NCBI RefSeq assembly: GCF_039794105.1
Contig: NZ_JBDIWA010000016.1
Span: forward strand, 1 to 64,000
Direction: 5' to 3'
From: Kuenenia sp039794105
GTDB lineage: Bacteria; Planctomycetota; Brocadiia; Brocadiales; Brocadiaceae
Length of the DNA stretch: 64,000 bases
Shown: positions 7,763 through 16,576 of the stretch, in pieces
Numbering within the stretch: position 1 is the stretch's first letter
How the letters are laid out: the number at the start of each line of letters is the position of its first letter
Notes under the pieces: model-generated
What the model saw: only the letters and a program-made list of their open reading frames with translations
Databases searched by the model: none
Told to the model about the DNA's origin: nothing
Translations under genes and position numbers: made by a program

Positions 7763-8588
7763 AATTCGGCTGTCCTCCCCAGTTTAATTTTTCACGCAAA
7801 ACACCGTAAAAAGTCCTTTCGCCGGTATCAACCATTTGTATTTCAATATCTGACCGTTCGACCATCACCTTATCGCCGCCTTCCAATTCGGTATATATTT
7901 GTCCGTCAACGGTCATGCCGATGCTTGGGGATTGCGACAGCGGTTCGATTTCAATCTTCGTATTGCCGGAAACCACCAATGGTCTGTTTGTTAGCGTATG
8001 GGGACAAACTGGCACTATAATAAATGCGTTCAAATCCGGTGTTAACAAAGGCCCTCCGGCAGATAAGGAGTGTGCCGTAGACCCTAAAGGCGTTGATATA
8101 ATCAGTCCATCAGCCCTGTATGTAGCGACATCTTCGCCATCGATAAGCAATCGTATGGAAATTAACCTCGACAAAGAAGATCGCGAGATGACGACGTCAT
8201 TTACGCCTATTGACTCACAGATAATCTTGCCCATCCGTTGAATGCGGCAATGAAGAAGCATTCTTTTGCGTATCGAATACTTTCCGGAAAAGACTTTTTC
8301 CAGAGACTTGCAAACTTCCCTTTCCGTGATCTCCGCCAGGAAGCCGAACCGCCCCATGTGCACGCCAATGATGGGTATCTGATTCCCGGATAGTTTTCTG
8401 CAAGTGGACAAAATAGCGCCGTCGCCGCCAAACACCACGGCCATTTCATATTTGCCTTCGGGTATTTCGTCCTGAGACAAATCGACAATCGCTGTTTCGA
8501 CATATTTATTAAGCCAGGGCTTTAAGTTTGACACCATATCATGTATTTTCTTCTTCGTGAAATTCCCTAGCACGAGGATTTTTTTCAT
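7749..8588 (-). CDS. nadK: NAD kinase
   Basis: 279 residues from the ATG at 8588, which has GGGAGA before it; a frame extending 12 codons further upstream lacks this and runs into a repeat. Key motifs are FGGDGAILSTCRKL (the GGDG ATP/NAD signature), GRFGFLAEI, and YRADGLIISTPLGSTAHSLSAGGP. It phosphorylates NAD to NADP in the cytoplasm. Its 3' end overlaps the korD start, tying NADP supply to the 2-oxoacid oxidoreductase operon. Confidence 0.92.
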   Translation of the reverse strand: MKKILVLGNFTKKKIHDMVSNLKPWLNKYVETAIVDLSQDEIPEGKYEMAVVFGGDGAILSTCRKLSGNQIPIIGVHMGRFGFLAEITEREVCKSLEKVFSGKYSIRKRMLLHCRIQRMGKIICESIGVNDVVISRSSLSRLISIRLLIDGEDVATYRADGLIISTPLGSTAHSLSAGGPLLTPDLNAFIIVPVCPHTLTNRPLVVSGNTKIEIEPLSQSPSIGMTVDGQIYTELEGGDKVMVERSDIEIQMVDTGERTFYGVLREKLNWGGQPNYGRN

Positions 8589-8595
8589 TATTCTC

Positions 8596-8614
8596 CCTAA
8601 GCTGGCATAGCCAG
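8596..8614. repeat. CCTAAGCTGGCATAGC repeat
   Basis: CCTAAGCTGGCATAGC is present exactly here and at 5011-5026. The copy here extends to CTGGC-ATA-GCCAG, a small hairpin just upstream of the nadK ribosome binding site. Confidence 0.5.
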
Positions 8615-8649
8615 AACCAAACAAGCACGAGATAAAAAATACGAAGCAC

Positions 8650-8773
8650 GAAATCCGAAATACGAAACAAATTCAAAAAAACAAAATCCCAATGAAAAAA
8701 ACCGGGTTTTGAACATTTGAATATTTGAACATTAAAAATTTGAATTTGTTTCGTATTTCGTATTTCGGATTTC
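8650..8773. repeat. long imperfect inverted repeat (GAAATCCGAAATACGAAAC family)
   Basis: GAAATCCGAAATACGAAAC followed by AAATTCAAA (8650-8677) faces TTTGAATTTGTTTCG plus TATTTCGTATTTCGGATTTC (8739-8773), an inverted repeat around a 60-base A/T-rich loop. The left arm reappears at 19890-19935. It sits between dxs and nadK. It could attenuate transcription between them or simply be a parasitic repeat. Confidence 0.65.
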
Positions 8774-8828
8774 ATATTTTACCAGTAAATATTTTGCCAA
8801 AAAATGCAAAAAAATTACTGATAAGCTA

Positions 8829-10763
8829 CTAAACGGCTAAATGCCGCTTACCTGTATTTGCGAATGAGCCATTTATTTCCGTTAGCTCGAGAGATGCAAT
8901 AAATGTATCTGCAATGCCATCCGCATCCAAACCAAGATTTTTCAATATAACCTCTCTTGGCCCATGTTCCATAAATCTGTCAGGAATACCCATCCTCACG
9001 ATTTTGCCTGCATCCTCTTTTTCATCAGAAACCATCTCAAGCACGGCGGAGCCAAAACCTCCCGCAAGCGCATGGTCTTCAACGGTAAGAATCAGTTTGT
9101 GTTTTCTCACTAATGGCAAAATAAGTTTTTTATCAAGGGGTTTTGCATATCTGGCATTTACTACAGTGGCTTCGACGCCTTTTCCCGACAATTGTTCCGC
9201 CGCCTGCAGGCATCTTTGTACCATACAACCATACGCAAGAAGCACGCCGTCTTTGCCTTCTCTTAGAATCTCGGCCTCTCCAATCCCAAACGGCTTACAT
9301 TCAAAATCGATTTTTTCATCGGGTATATTTTCTTTTGGATAGCGAATTGCAATTATCTCGTCAGAATCGATGGCGATCTTTAGCATTGCCCTTAGTTCGC
9401 TTCCGTCTTTTGGGGACATCAATACAATGCCGGGCAAATTGCGGAGAAACGCTATATCAAACACGCCGTTGTGGGTAGGGCCGTCATTGCCAACCACCCC
9501 GGATCTGTCCATAACAAAAACGACGGGATTTTTTTGTAGACAAATGTCATGGAAGACCTGGTCATATGCCCTCTGCAAAAATGTGGAATATATTGCCACC
9601 ACAGGCTTCAATTTTCCGGTGGAAAGTCCATTTGCAAGTCCAACGGCATGTTGTTCACAGATACCTACGTCAAAATATCTGTCAGGGAATTTTTCCCCGA
9701 AGGAAATCATACCCGTGCCGTCCGGCATAGCCGCAGTAATGCCTACGATAGAAGGATTCGTTTTTGAGAATTCCACCAGCGCATCGCTGAAAATTTTTGT
9801 GTAAGAAATTTTCCCGGCGTCCTGTACCTCTTTCTCTATTTTGCCTTCAGAAAGTTTAAATTTCCCGGAGCTGTGAAATTGCGTGGGGTTTTGGTATGCA
9901 GGTTCAAAACCACGTCCCTTTTCTGTTATCACATGCAGCAGCACAGGGCCGTTTAAATGCTTAATGTCATTTATTGTTTCTGTTAATATCTTAAAATCGT
10001 GCCCGTCAATCGGCCCAAAATAATTGAACCCAAGATCTTCAAAAATACGCCCCGGAGTAGCACCGATTTTTACTAATTCAACAAGATGTTCCAGTGTTTT
10101 CCCCATAGGCTTCCCAAGCACCGGCAATACCTTCAGCAAGCCGCGTAACTCTTTTCTTATATCCGCATAAATCGGCATTGTTCGTATTTTGTTCAAATAT
10201 TTTGAAACTGCCCCCACGGTGTTGGAAATAGACATCTCATTATCATTTAATACGACAAGTAGATTTTTCTTAATATCGCCGGCATGGTTTAACGCTTCCA
10301 GGGACATACCCGCCCCTATGCCGCCATCTCCTACCACCACCACAATGGATCTTTTGTATCCGGTAATCTCATCTGCACATGACAATCCCAGGGCGGAAGA
10401 TATCGCATCGCCGCTATGGCCGCATGTGAAAGGATCATATACGCTTTCATTTTTATCAGGAAAGCCGCTGAGTCCTTTATATTGGCGCAGTATGGAGAAA
10501 TGTGTTTTCCTGCCGGTAAGTATCTTGTGGACATACGCCTGATGGCCAACGTCCCAGACAATTCTGTCTTTCCTGAAATCGAAACAATAATGGAGCGCCA
10601 TCGTCAATTCCACCACTCCAAGGTTTGAGGAAAGATGTCCGGGATTTTTTGATACGACGTCCACAATAAAGGAACGGATTTCACTTGCCAGTTTGGGCAA
10701 ATCTTCCGGATTTAACTTTTTCAGGTCTTCCGGAAATTCAACAGAGTCTAAGATATTATTCAT
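8829..10763 (-). CDS. dxs: 1-deoxy-D-xylulose-5-phosphate synthase
   Basis: 644 residues, full length. It shows SSNLGVVELTMALHY, DVGHQAYVHKILTGR, VVVGDGGIGAGMSLEALNHA followed by VVLNDNEMSIS (TPP-Mg motif), FGPIDGHD, and the transketolase pyrimidine domain with DVGICEQHAVGLANGL. The enzyme condenses pyruvate and glyceraldehyde 3-phosphate, the first step of the MEP isoprenoid pathway. It stands 54 bases after xseB. In many bacteria ispA lies between xseB and dxs; here it is missing. Confidence 0.95.
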   Translation of the reverse strand: MNNILDSVEFPEDLKKLNPEDLPKLASEIRSFIVDVVSKNPGHLSSNLGVVELTMALHYCFDFRKDRIVWDVGHQAYVHKILTGRKTHFSILRQYKGLSGFPDKNESVYDPFTCGHSGDAISSALGLSCADEITGYKRSIVVVVGDGGIGAGMSLEALNHAGDIKKNLLVVLNDNEMSISNTVGAVSKYLNKIRTMPIYADIRKELRGLLKVLPVLGKPMGKTLEHLVELVKIGATPGRIFEDLGFNYFGPIDGHDFKILTETINDIKHLNGPVLLHVITEKGRGFEPAYQNPTQFHSSGKFKLSEGKIEKEVQDAGKISYTKIFSDALVEFSKTNPSIVGITAAMPDGTGMISFGEKFPDRYFDVGICEQHAVGLANGLSTGKLKPVVAIYSTFLQRAYDQVFHDICLQKNPVVFVMDRSGVVGNDGPTHNGVFDIAFLRNLPGIVLMSPKDGSELRAMLKIAIDSDEIIAIRYPKENIPDEKIDFECKPFGIGEAEILREGKDGVLLAYGCMVQRCLQAAEQLSGKGVEATVVNARYAKPLDKKLILPLVRKHKLILTVEDHALAGGFGSAVLEMVSDEKEDAGKIVRMGIPDRFMEHGPREVILKNLGLDADGIADTFIASLELTEINGSFANTGKRHLAV

Positions 10764-10817
10764 TTGTCTCTTCGGTATTGTTTATTGTTAAAAATCTCTA
10801 TACACATATTATTTTTT

Positions 10818-11069
10818 TTACGGTGCGTTATTCGTGTCATTCGTACTGTTATCAATAAAATCTCTGGTGCTGAAAGAGCCATTTTCGTCCTTTACCAATA
10901 TCTGGATTTTTTTTTCTGCCTCGTCTAGCAGAGAAACACACTTTTTATACAATTTTATGCCATTTTCATATTCAGATAACGTTTCATCGAGGGGCATATC
11001 TCCCCTTTCCAGTTTATCAACAATTTTTTCAAGTCCCTTTAACGCCTCTTCAAATTTTACCTTTGCCAT
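10818..11069 (-). CDS. xseB: exodeoxyribonuclease VII small subunit
   Basis: 83 residues. KFEEALKGLEKIVDKLERGDMPLDETLSEYENGIKLYKKC is the full XseB helical hairpin pattern (split here only for description). The small subunit coats the large one, and together they degrade single-stranded DNA. The C-terminal SFSTRDFIDNSTNDT is variable in the family. It is about 100 bases downstream of xseA on the same strand. Confidence 0.9.
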   Translation of the reverse strand: MAKVKFEEALKGLEKIVDKLERGDMPLDETLSEYENGIKLYKKCVSLLDEAEKKIQILVKDENGSFSTRDFIDNSTNDTNNAP

Positions 11070-11167
11070 ATACTACAATGCCCATCATCAATCAGAAATT
11101 TTTGCTTATCCATACGCTTGTTTTAACGTTCTTACCTCGCCTGCCAATATATTTCAGGCAATCCCGC

Positions 11168-12406
11168 TTACCCTTCAATTTCAATTACCGAGGAAATAAA
11201 ACTACCATCATATAATCTGGTTCTTACCTTTGTACCGGACGACAGTTCCTTGCAGGATTTTAGAGGGATATCATTCTCCAAGGCAGTGGTAATTGAATAT
11301 CCTCTTTGCAGCACTTTTAGCGGGCTTACGCTCTCCAGTCTGTTTGCAAGTCCTTTCAACTGCTCCTTTTCCATTTTCAAGGTATGGCCGCACAACATAA
11401 CCAACCTTTGCATATTCTCGTCCAGTGCCTGTTGCAATCTATGTATCCTGTCAAGCGGCCTCTTAAAGGGAAAGCTATGTTCCGCACGTAACAAACGGCT
11501 GCGATCTGTTTTTATTTTATTATAGAGTGATTGTATAAGTCTAGCTTTAATTTTTTCCAAAGCATCTGTTAACTGATCGTAGCGGGGAACTACCAGTTCA
11601 GCAGCCTCTGTCGGGGTCAAAGCCCTTATGTCTGCAACCAGGTCAGAAATAGTGACATCAATTTCATGCCCTACTGCGGAAATGACGGGAATCTTCGAGG
11701 CAAAAATGCTTCTGGCAACAACCTCTTCATTAAACGCCCATAAATCTTCCAGGCTCCCTCCGCCTCTCCCCACAATCATTACATCAATACCGGCAATAGT
11801 ATTCAGGTTATCAATGGCATTGGCAATTTCCCTGGCAGAGCCCTCGCCCTGAACCCTTACTGGATAAATGAGGATTTCCATCTTCGCAAACCTTCTGTTG
11901 ATGACATTCAGGATATCCTTTATTGCCGCGCCGGTAAGGGATGTTACCATGGCAATCTTTTGGGGAAGCAAAGGAAGGGGTTTCTTATGGCATGGGTCAA
12001 ATAAACCCTCCTTCCCCAGTCGTTCTTTCAGTTTCAGGAATGCCTGTTGAAGTGCGCCAAATCCTTTTGGCTCGATGTTTTCAATGATTATTTGGTATTG
12101 TCCGCGGGGCTCGTAAACAGTGACAGAACCAAAGACCAGGACTTCCATCCCGTCCTTTAAGTCAAATTTTATCCAGTTGGCGACGGATTTAAACACGACC
12201 GCCTGAATCTGCGCATGTTCATCTTTCAGCGTCAAATACAAGTGGCCGGAGGATGGTTTTTTTAAATTGGACACCTCTCCTGTAATCCATACGTGGGAAA
12301 ACCCCTGTTCCAACGAGTTCCGTATCTTACCGGTAATCCCGGAAATGGTCAGTATTCTTTTTTGATCACTTACCGCACCTGATATAAGAGGAAACAGGTT
12401 ATTCAT
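11168..12406 (-). CDS. xseA: exodeoxyribonuclease VII large subunit
   Basis: 412 residues. An N-terminal OB fold (VWITGEVSNLKKPSSGHLYLTLKD) is followed by the catalytic domain with MVTSLTGAAIKDI, VMIVGRGGGSLEDLWAFNEE and SAVGHEIDVTISDLVADIRA, including the conserved GRGGGS and GHE. A coiled-coil stretch and the usual RGYSITT near the C-terminus complete it. It lies 6 bases after the ymdB-type gene. Confidence 0.95.
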   Translation of the reverse strand: MNNLFPLISGAVSDQKRILTISGITGKIRNSLEQGFSHVWITGEVSNLKKPSSGHLYLTLKDEHAQIQAVVFKSVANWIKFDLKDGMEVLVFGSVTVYEPRGQYQIIIENIEPKGFGALQQAFLKLKERLGKEGLFDPCHKKPLPLLPQKIAMVTSLTGAAIKDILNVINRRFAKMEILIYPVRVQGEGSAREIANAIDNLNTIAGIDVMIVGRGGGSLEDLWAFNEEVVARSIFASKIPVISAVGHEIDVTISDLVADIRALTPTEAAELVVPRYDQLTDALEKIKARLIQSLYNKIKTDRSRLLRAEHSFPFKRPLDRIHRLQQALDENMQRLVMLCGHTLKMEKEQLKGLANRLESVSPLKVLQRGYSITTALENDIPLKSCKELSSGTKVRTRLYDGSFISSVIEIEG

Positions 12407-12412
12407 CGCTGC

Positions 12413-13204
12413 TCAACTTGCTTCTTTCACTTCGATTCTAGTTATGTTTTCAGCCCTTCCGGTTTGGCTATCCACAACAATCTTTACACCATTTATACGC
12501 ACATCATTCTCTGCCACTTCAAACCGCGTGGGCATTTGCGTCATAATCGCCTTTAGCACGCAATCGGATTTTCTGCCCAATATGGATTCATGAGGACCCG
12601 TCATGCCTATATCGGTTATATAAGCAGTTCCCTTTGGCAATATCTTTTCATCAGCAGTCATTACGTGTGTATGGGTGCCGACAACTGCACTGACTTTGCC
12701 GTCCAGGAACAAGCCCATTGCTATTTTTTCGGAGGTCGCTTCCGCATGCATATCAACAAAAATCATCGGCGTTTCATTAGAAAGCACCCCCAAAATTTTC
12801 TCCACTCCCCTGAAAGGACAATCTATGGGTTTCATGAACACCCTGCCCAGCAGGTTAATCACTCCAATGGGATGTCCCAGCTTTGACGTTACAACCACAA
12901 AGCCCTTTCCAATGGCATACGGAGAATAATTAAGCGGCCGTATAATATTTTTATGTATTTCCAGGACGTGAACCTTTTCCTTTTTATCCCAAACATGGTC
13001 GCCCATAGTGATGACATCCACGCCGTAAGAAAATAATTCTTTTGTGATTTGATCTGTAATGCCCGCTCCCGCCGCCGCATTTTCTCCGTTTGCAATACAG
13101 AAATGTATCTCTTCCTTCTCCATAAAAGATTTCAGTTTGTTTTTTATTATCGTGCGTCCCGGACTACCCACAATATCGCCTAAAATAAGGACGTTAACCT
13201 TCAT
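12413..13204 (-). CDS. ymdB: YmdB-family metallophosphodiesterase
   Basis: 263 residues. The dinuclear metal ligands of the family are all visible: LILGDIVGSPGR, ANGENAAAGAGIT, MGDHVWDKK, FVDMHAEATSEK and VVGTHTHVMTADE. Bacillus YmdB hydrolyses cyclic 2',3'-nucleotides and influences biofilm and RNA turnover; the role here is not known. Its start overlaps the coaD stop by four bases (ATGA), so translation is coupled. Confidence 0.88.
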   Translation of the reverse strand: MKVNVLILGDIVGSPGRTIIKNKLKSFMEKEEIHFCIANGENAAAGAGITDQITKELFSYGVDVITMGDHVWDKKEKVHVLEIHKNIIRPLNYSPYAIGKGFVVVTSKLGHPIGVINLLGRVFMKPIDCPFRGVEKILGVLSNETPMIFVDMHAEATSEKIAMGLFLDGKVSAVVGTHTHVMTADEKILPKGTAYITDIGMTGPHESILGRKSDCVLKAIMTQMPTRFEVAENDVRINGVKIVVDSQTGRAENITRIEVKEAS

Positions 13205-13701
13205 GTCGTATTCTTTCTTTGTAAGCGTTTAAATTTTTGCATTAAACCTCTTTCAACGTCCGGAGGGACAAATTTGCTTACGTTGCCGCCCAGACTGGCC
13301 GTTTCTTTAATTAGGGCGGAGTTTAGAAATAAATATTGTTCACTTGCCATTACAAATACTGTTTCTGCATTTTTATCGAATACCCTGTTTGTTAATGCCC
13401 GGTTCAATTCATATTCAAAATCAGACGCCGTGCGTATGCCGCGCAATATAATATTTGTTCCTCTTTTTGCCAGATGATCCACCAGCATACCTTCAAAGCA
13501 ATCTACTTCAACATTTTTAAAATCCTTAACATTGTGCCTAATCATCTCCATTCTTTCTTCTACAGAAAACAACGCTTGTTTTAACGGATTACATCCAACA
13601 GAGACAATTAGCCCGCTAAAAATAACACTTCCCCGCCTGATAACATCAAGATGTCCATTTGTAACGGGGTCAAACATTCCCGGATAAACTGCTTTTCTCA
13701 T
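13201..13701 (-). CDS. coaD: phosphopantetheine adenylyltransferase
   Basis: 166 residues. YPGMFDPVTNGHLDVIRRG (nucleotidyltransferase T/HxGH site), VDHLAKRGTNIILRGIRTASDFEYE, and the C-terminal SALIKETASLGGNVSKFVPP are diagnostic. It makes dephospho-CoA from 4'-phosphopantetheine and ATP. It stands 16 bases after lptD and overlaps ymdB. Confidence 0.95.
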   Translation of the reverse strand: MRKAVYPGMFDPVTNGHLDVIRRGSVIFSGLIVSVGCNPLKQALFSVEERMEMIRHNVKDFKNVEVDCFEGMLVDHLAKRGTNIILRGIRTASDFEYELNRALTNRVFDKNAETVFVMASEQYLFLNSALIKETASLGGNVSKFVPPDVERGLMQKFKRLQRKNTT

Positions 13702-13717
13702 AAATTATGCCTGTGTA

Positions 13718-16567
13718 TTAAAACCAAAAACGTCTCGTAGTTTCCTGAAGGCCCTTGGGGGTAATATCAAAGCGGTAAGAATTATCATTTCTAATGGGGT
13801 CTAATTCAAGGGTAATGCTTCCTACCCAGTCATGAAAATAACGGGACAACATAAGACTTGTTTTTAAATTTTTCCGTTCCTCGCGCCTCCCCTCACCGTC
13901 ATCATCATTGGCTAGCGAGGTTTTCAGATCGTATTTTTCCTTCCCCATAATACTCCATTTTTCATTAATCTGGTAATTTGCCGCCAGCATTATCGTGGAA
14001 CTGATATCTCTGATAAACCTATGTCCTGCAAAAAACTGCCAGTCAGGGGGATTGACTACTTCCGCGCCATAAGAAAGGACGTCAAACTGAAACTCTTCGG
14101 TATTAAATTCGTTCCTTTCGGAAATAAGAGCAACGATATCGTTTAATTGGCAGCGGAAATCCAGATTAATAAAATTATCTTTTCTTACAATAATCCCGTT
14201 GATCCCCTCCGTGTAAATACCGGAATTTGTGGGAAACATATAATAATCCAGGTTAAAATCAATAAAATCCACCGTTTTTTCACGTCCCGGTTTCCCCCGT
14301 TTTGTTTGTAATTTGTTTTTCACGCCCATAACCAATATCTGAGAGGAATCCAGTGCGTCGATTTCATCATATTGATACAATTCGGACGGGTCGCGAGTAA
14401 CAAAAGGGCTGTAAATATAACGCAGCTCCGGGATAAATATATGACGTAAACGATTAATCTTGAAAAAATCATTGTATACGCTATATGTCCTCCAGTGCGT
14501 AGAACTCCAGTCAAGTCCAAATGTAGGAATAAAGCGGCCTGTCACATCCCCGTGTTCTTCCGCCACCCCGTTTGAAGTGTCTATGCTTTCAGAATACCCG
14601 GTAGCCCTCCCCTCGACAAATGGATTAATATTAAAAATCCATGGCTTAAACGGAAAACTTACACGGGCAACACTATCAATTCTTGCCACCGGCCGGGTTT
14701 CGGTAGCTTCATTTACCGTTCCCGAATCAAAACCTTCAAGGGTAGGATGAAATTTCCGGAAATCAGCCGATTGTTCAACAGTGTTGTTAAAATACGTTAT
14801 TGAGCTTTCTGATGAAAACAACATCCGGTTGTCCAAAAGAGGCTCGCTAATGATCTGGTATTTTACCTCAGGAAGCCGTTCCGCATAATTTTTTTCCCTT
14901 AAAGAATCTACCGTTGTGTCAAATCCGTTGAATTGTTGATTTACGAGAAACGTCGCCGCCCTGTTATCCTCCGTTCTTCGGAGATAAAATACCGTTTCGC
15001 GGTCTTTTTCCGTCTTGAATTCATGTGGTAAATATTCCCTTAGAAATCTTGGGTCGCTCAGATAAGAATATTCCATATCCATGCGCACATCGTACGGCAG
15101 CTCTTGCCGGTGCCGCCATAATATGCTCCCGCGGTCTTCTTCGTCCACAGGTATGCGATTAATATCATGCTCTCCCTGGTCATTCAGATAATATGTTTCA
15201 ACTGACCCAAACAAATCCTGCCCCCGGTAACCAAAGTCAAACCCTGTACCAATACCGCGTTCCTGTAAGTAGTCCAATTTAAATATAAGGTCGCTCCACT
15301 CTTTTTGTTTTCCCCCGGTAGCAACATAGAGGTCCCAATCTGTACGAATAAATGTGCCAAATCGGGAAGAGCTTCCAAACTCCCAGTCTTTTAAAAGCTT
15401 CTCCTTCTTTTGAATATCAAGTGATAGGTAAGGAAAATATGCCACAGGATATCGGTCGAGATAAAAAGAGTTATATTTTGAAGAGACAATATTATGTCCT
15501 TCGGTCTGAATTAACCGGATTTTTTTCCCTTTGAAATGATAATGCGGATGCCCATAACCGCACGTAGTTATCTGGCCGTTTTCGATCTCATAGCGTCCTT
15601 TTCCTACATGATGTATTTCTTCCGCAGTGACATGAGCGGGCAAGTCTTTTAGTCCTTCAAATTTGTCTTTTTTGGAACGGAAAGCGATATCCTGGCCGGA
15701 AACATCCTCCTCCCGGCCTGATTGAATAGTTGTCTTGATCTTGCCGTCTACAATAATCCCCCTGTCTTCTGCCATTTGTTCAAAGATACGATCGGCAATG
15801 AGAAAATCATTTTCACGGCGCATGGTAACGTTGCCTTCTGCATAGAGTTCGCTAAGAGGCAATGCCATGGATTGTTGTGTCACATCCGGCAAGGCGCTTT
15901 TATCAAACCACAAGATAATACTATCCGCGTCAACAGTCATGTCCTCTTTTTTGATTTTTACATTCCCAAGGGCAACAACAATGCGCCTGTCACCCTCCTC
16001 CCATGAATCGATTTGATCCGCAATAATATCAATCAACTCCTCCTTTTCCCTTTGATCTTTAGTTTTTATCGTATCAGGGGTTTCCATGGACAGAAACTCT
16101 TCTTCTCCCCTTGACCGAATATCTTCTCCCCTGAGGAAAAAAGGCATTGGTTGTTCCTCTTCAAAGAACACTATTGGCAATATATCCGGATTCACCTCAA
16201 TCCCTGTCAAGGTGACAAATTTTAAGTATACCTGCTCAAATTTTTCATAATTTTCTCCATGAAACACCGTTACGTCGCCTTCGCAATACACCTCAATAAT
16301 TGCGTCTTCATACTGCATCGATTCCTCTTCGTGAAACCAGCAAACCACATTGTCCGCAACGATATAAAAAGGCCCCTGCGAAACACCGGCATTCTTTTCA
16401 GCAATAAAGACCCTGGTTCCTTCTTTTTTCCAGGTACTTATACGTTTGGCAGAAAGAGAAAAGGGTTTGTGCGCAAGGTTGCCGCCGGAAAGCAGGCTGT
16501 CTGCAAAGGCCGGAGCGCTTAATGATAAAAACAAGGCGAGAGTAAAAAGGAGGCGTGTTATTTTCAT
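13718..16567 (-). CDS. lptD: LPS-assembly outer-membrane protein LptD (OstA)
   Basis: 949 residues. A signal peptide (LLFTLALFLSLSAPAFA) is followed by an OstA/LptA-like beta-jellyroll region in which strands such as VFIAEKNAGVSQGPFYIVAD and VTVFHGENYEKFEQVYLKF repeat, then a large C-terminal beta-barrel ending in aromatic FWF as outer-membrane barrels do. LptD inserts lipopolysaccharide into the outer leaflet. Its presence supports a true Gram-negative outer membrane. The jellyroll part is longer than in E. coli (784 residues in total there). It lies 9 bases after a DegT-type aminotransferase. Confidence 0.88.
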   Translation of the reverse strand: MKITRLLFTLALFLSLSAPAFADSLLSGGNLAHKPFSLSAKRISTWKKEGTRVFIAEKNAGVSQGPFYIVADNVVCWFHEEESMQYEDAIIEVYCEGDVTVFHGENYEKFEQVYLKFVTLTGIEVNPDILPIVFFEEEQPMPFFLRGEDIRSRGEEEFLSMETPDTIKTKDQREKEELIDIIADQIDSWEEGDRRIVVALGNVKIKKEDMTVDADSIILWFDKSALPDVTQQSMALPLSELYAEGNVTMRRENDFLIADRIFEQMAEDRGIIVDGKIKTTIQSGREEDVSGQDIAFRSKKDKFEGLKDLPAHVTAEEIHHVGKGRYEIENGQITTCGYGHPHYHFKGKKIRLIQTEGHNIVSSKYNSFYLDRYPVAYFPYLSLDIQKKEKLLKDWEFGSSSRFGTFIRTDWDLYVATGGKQKEWSDLIFKLDYLQERGIGTGFDFGYRGQDLFGSVETYYLNDQGEHDINRIPVDEEDRGSILWRHRQELPYDVRMDMEYSYLSDPRFLREYLPHEFKTEKDRETVFYLRRTEDNRAATFLVNQQFNGFDTTVDSLREKNYAERLPEVKYQIISEPLLDNRMLFSSESSITYFNNTVEQSADFRKFHPTLEGFDSGTVNEATETRPVARIDSVARVSFPFKPWIFNINPFVEGRATGYSESIDTSNGVAEEHGDVTGRFIPTFGLDWSSTHWRTYSVYNDFFKINRLRHIFIPELRYIYSPFVTRDPSELYQYDEIDALDSSQILVMGVKNKLQTKRGKPGREKTVDFIDFNLDYYMFPTNSGIYTEGINGIIVRKDNFINLDFRCQLNDIVALISERNEFNTEEFQFDVLSYGAEVVNPPDWQFFAGHRFIRDISSTIMLAANYQINEKWSIMGKEKYDLKTSLANDDDGEGRREERKNLKTSLMLSRYFHDWVGSITLELDPIRNDNSYRFDITPKGLQETTRRFWF

Positions 16568-16576
16568 AAAAAAATG

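Noticed and set aside
8539..8775. 78-residue minus-strand open frame
   Set aside because: It lies within the long inverted repeat and its protein is repetitive; it also overlaps the nadK start.
9143..9804. Plus-strand open frames inside dxs
   Set aside because: They are antisense shadows of a complete, well-conserved dxs gene.
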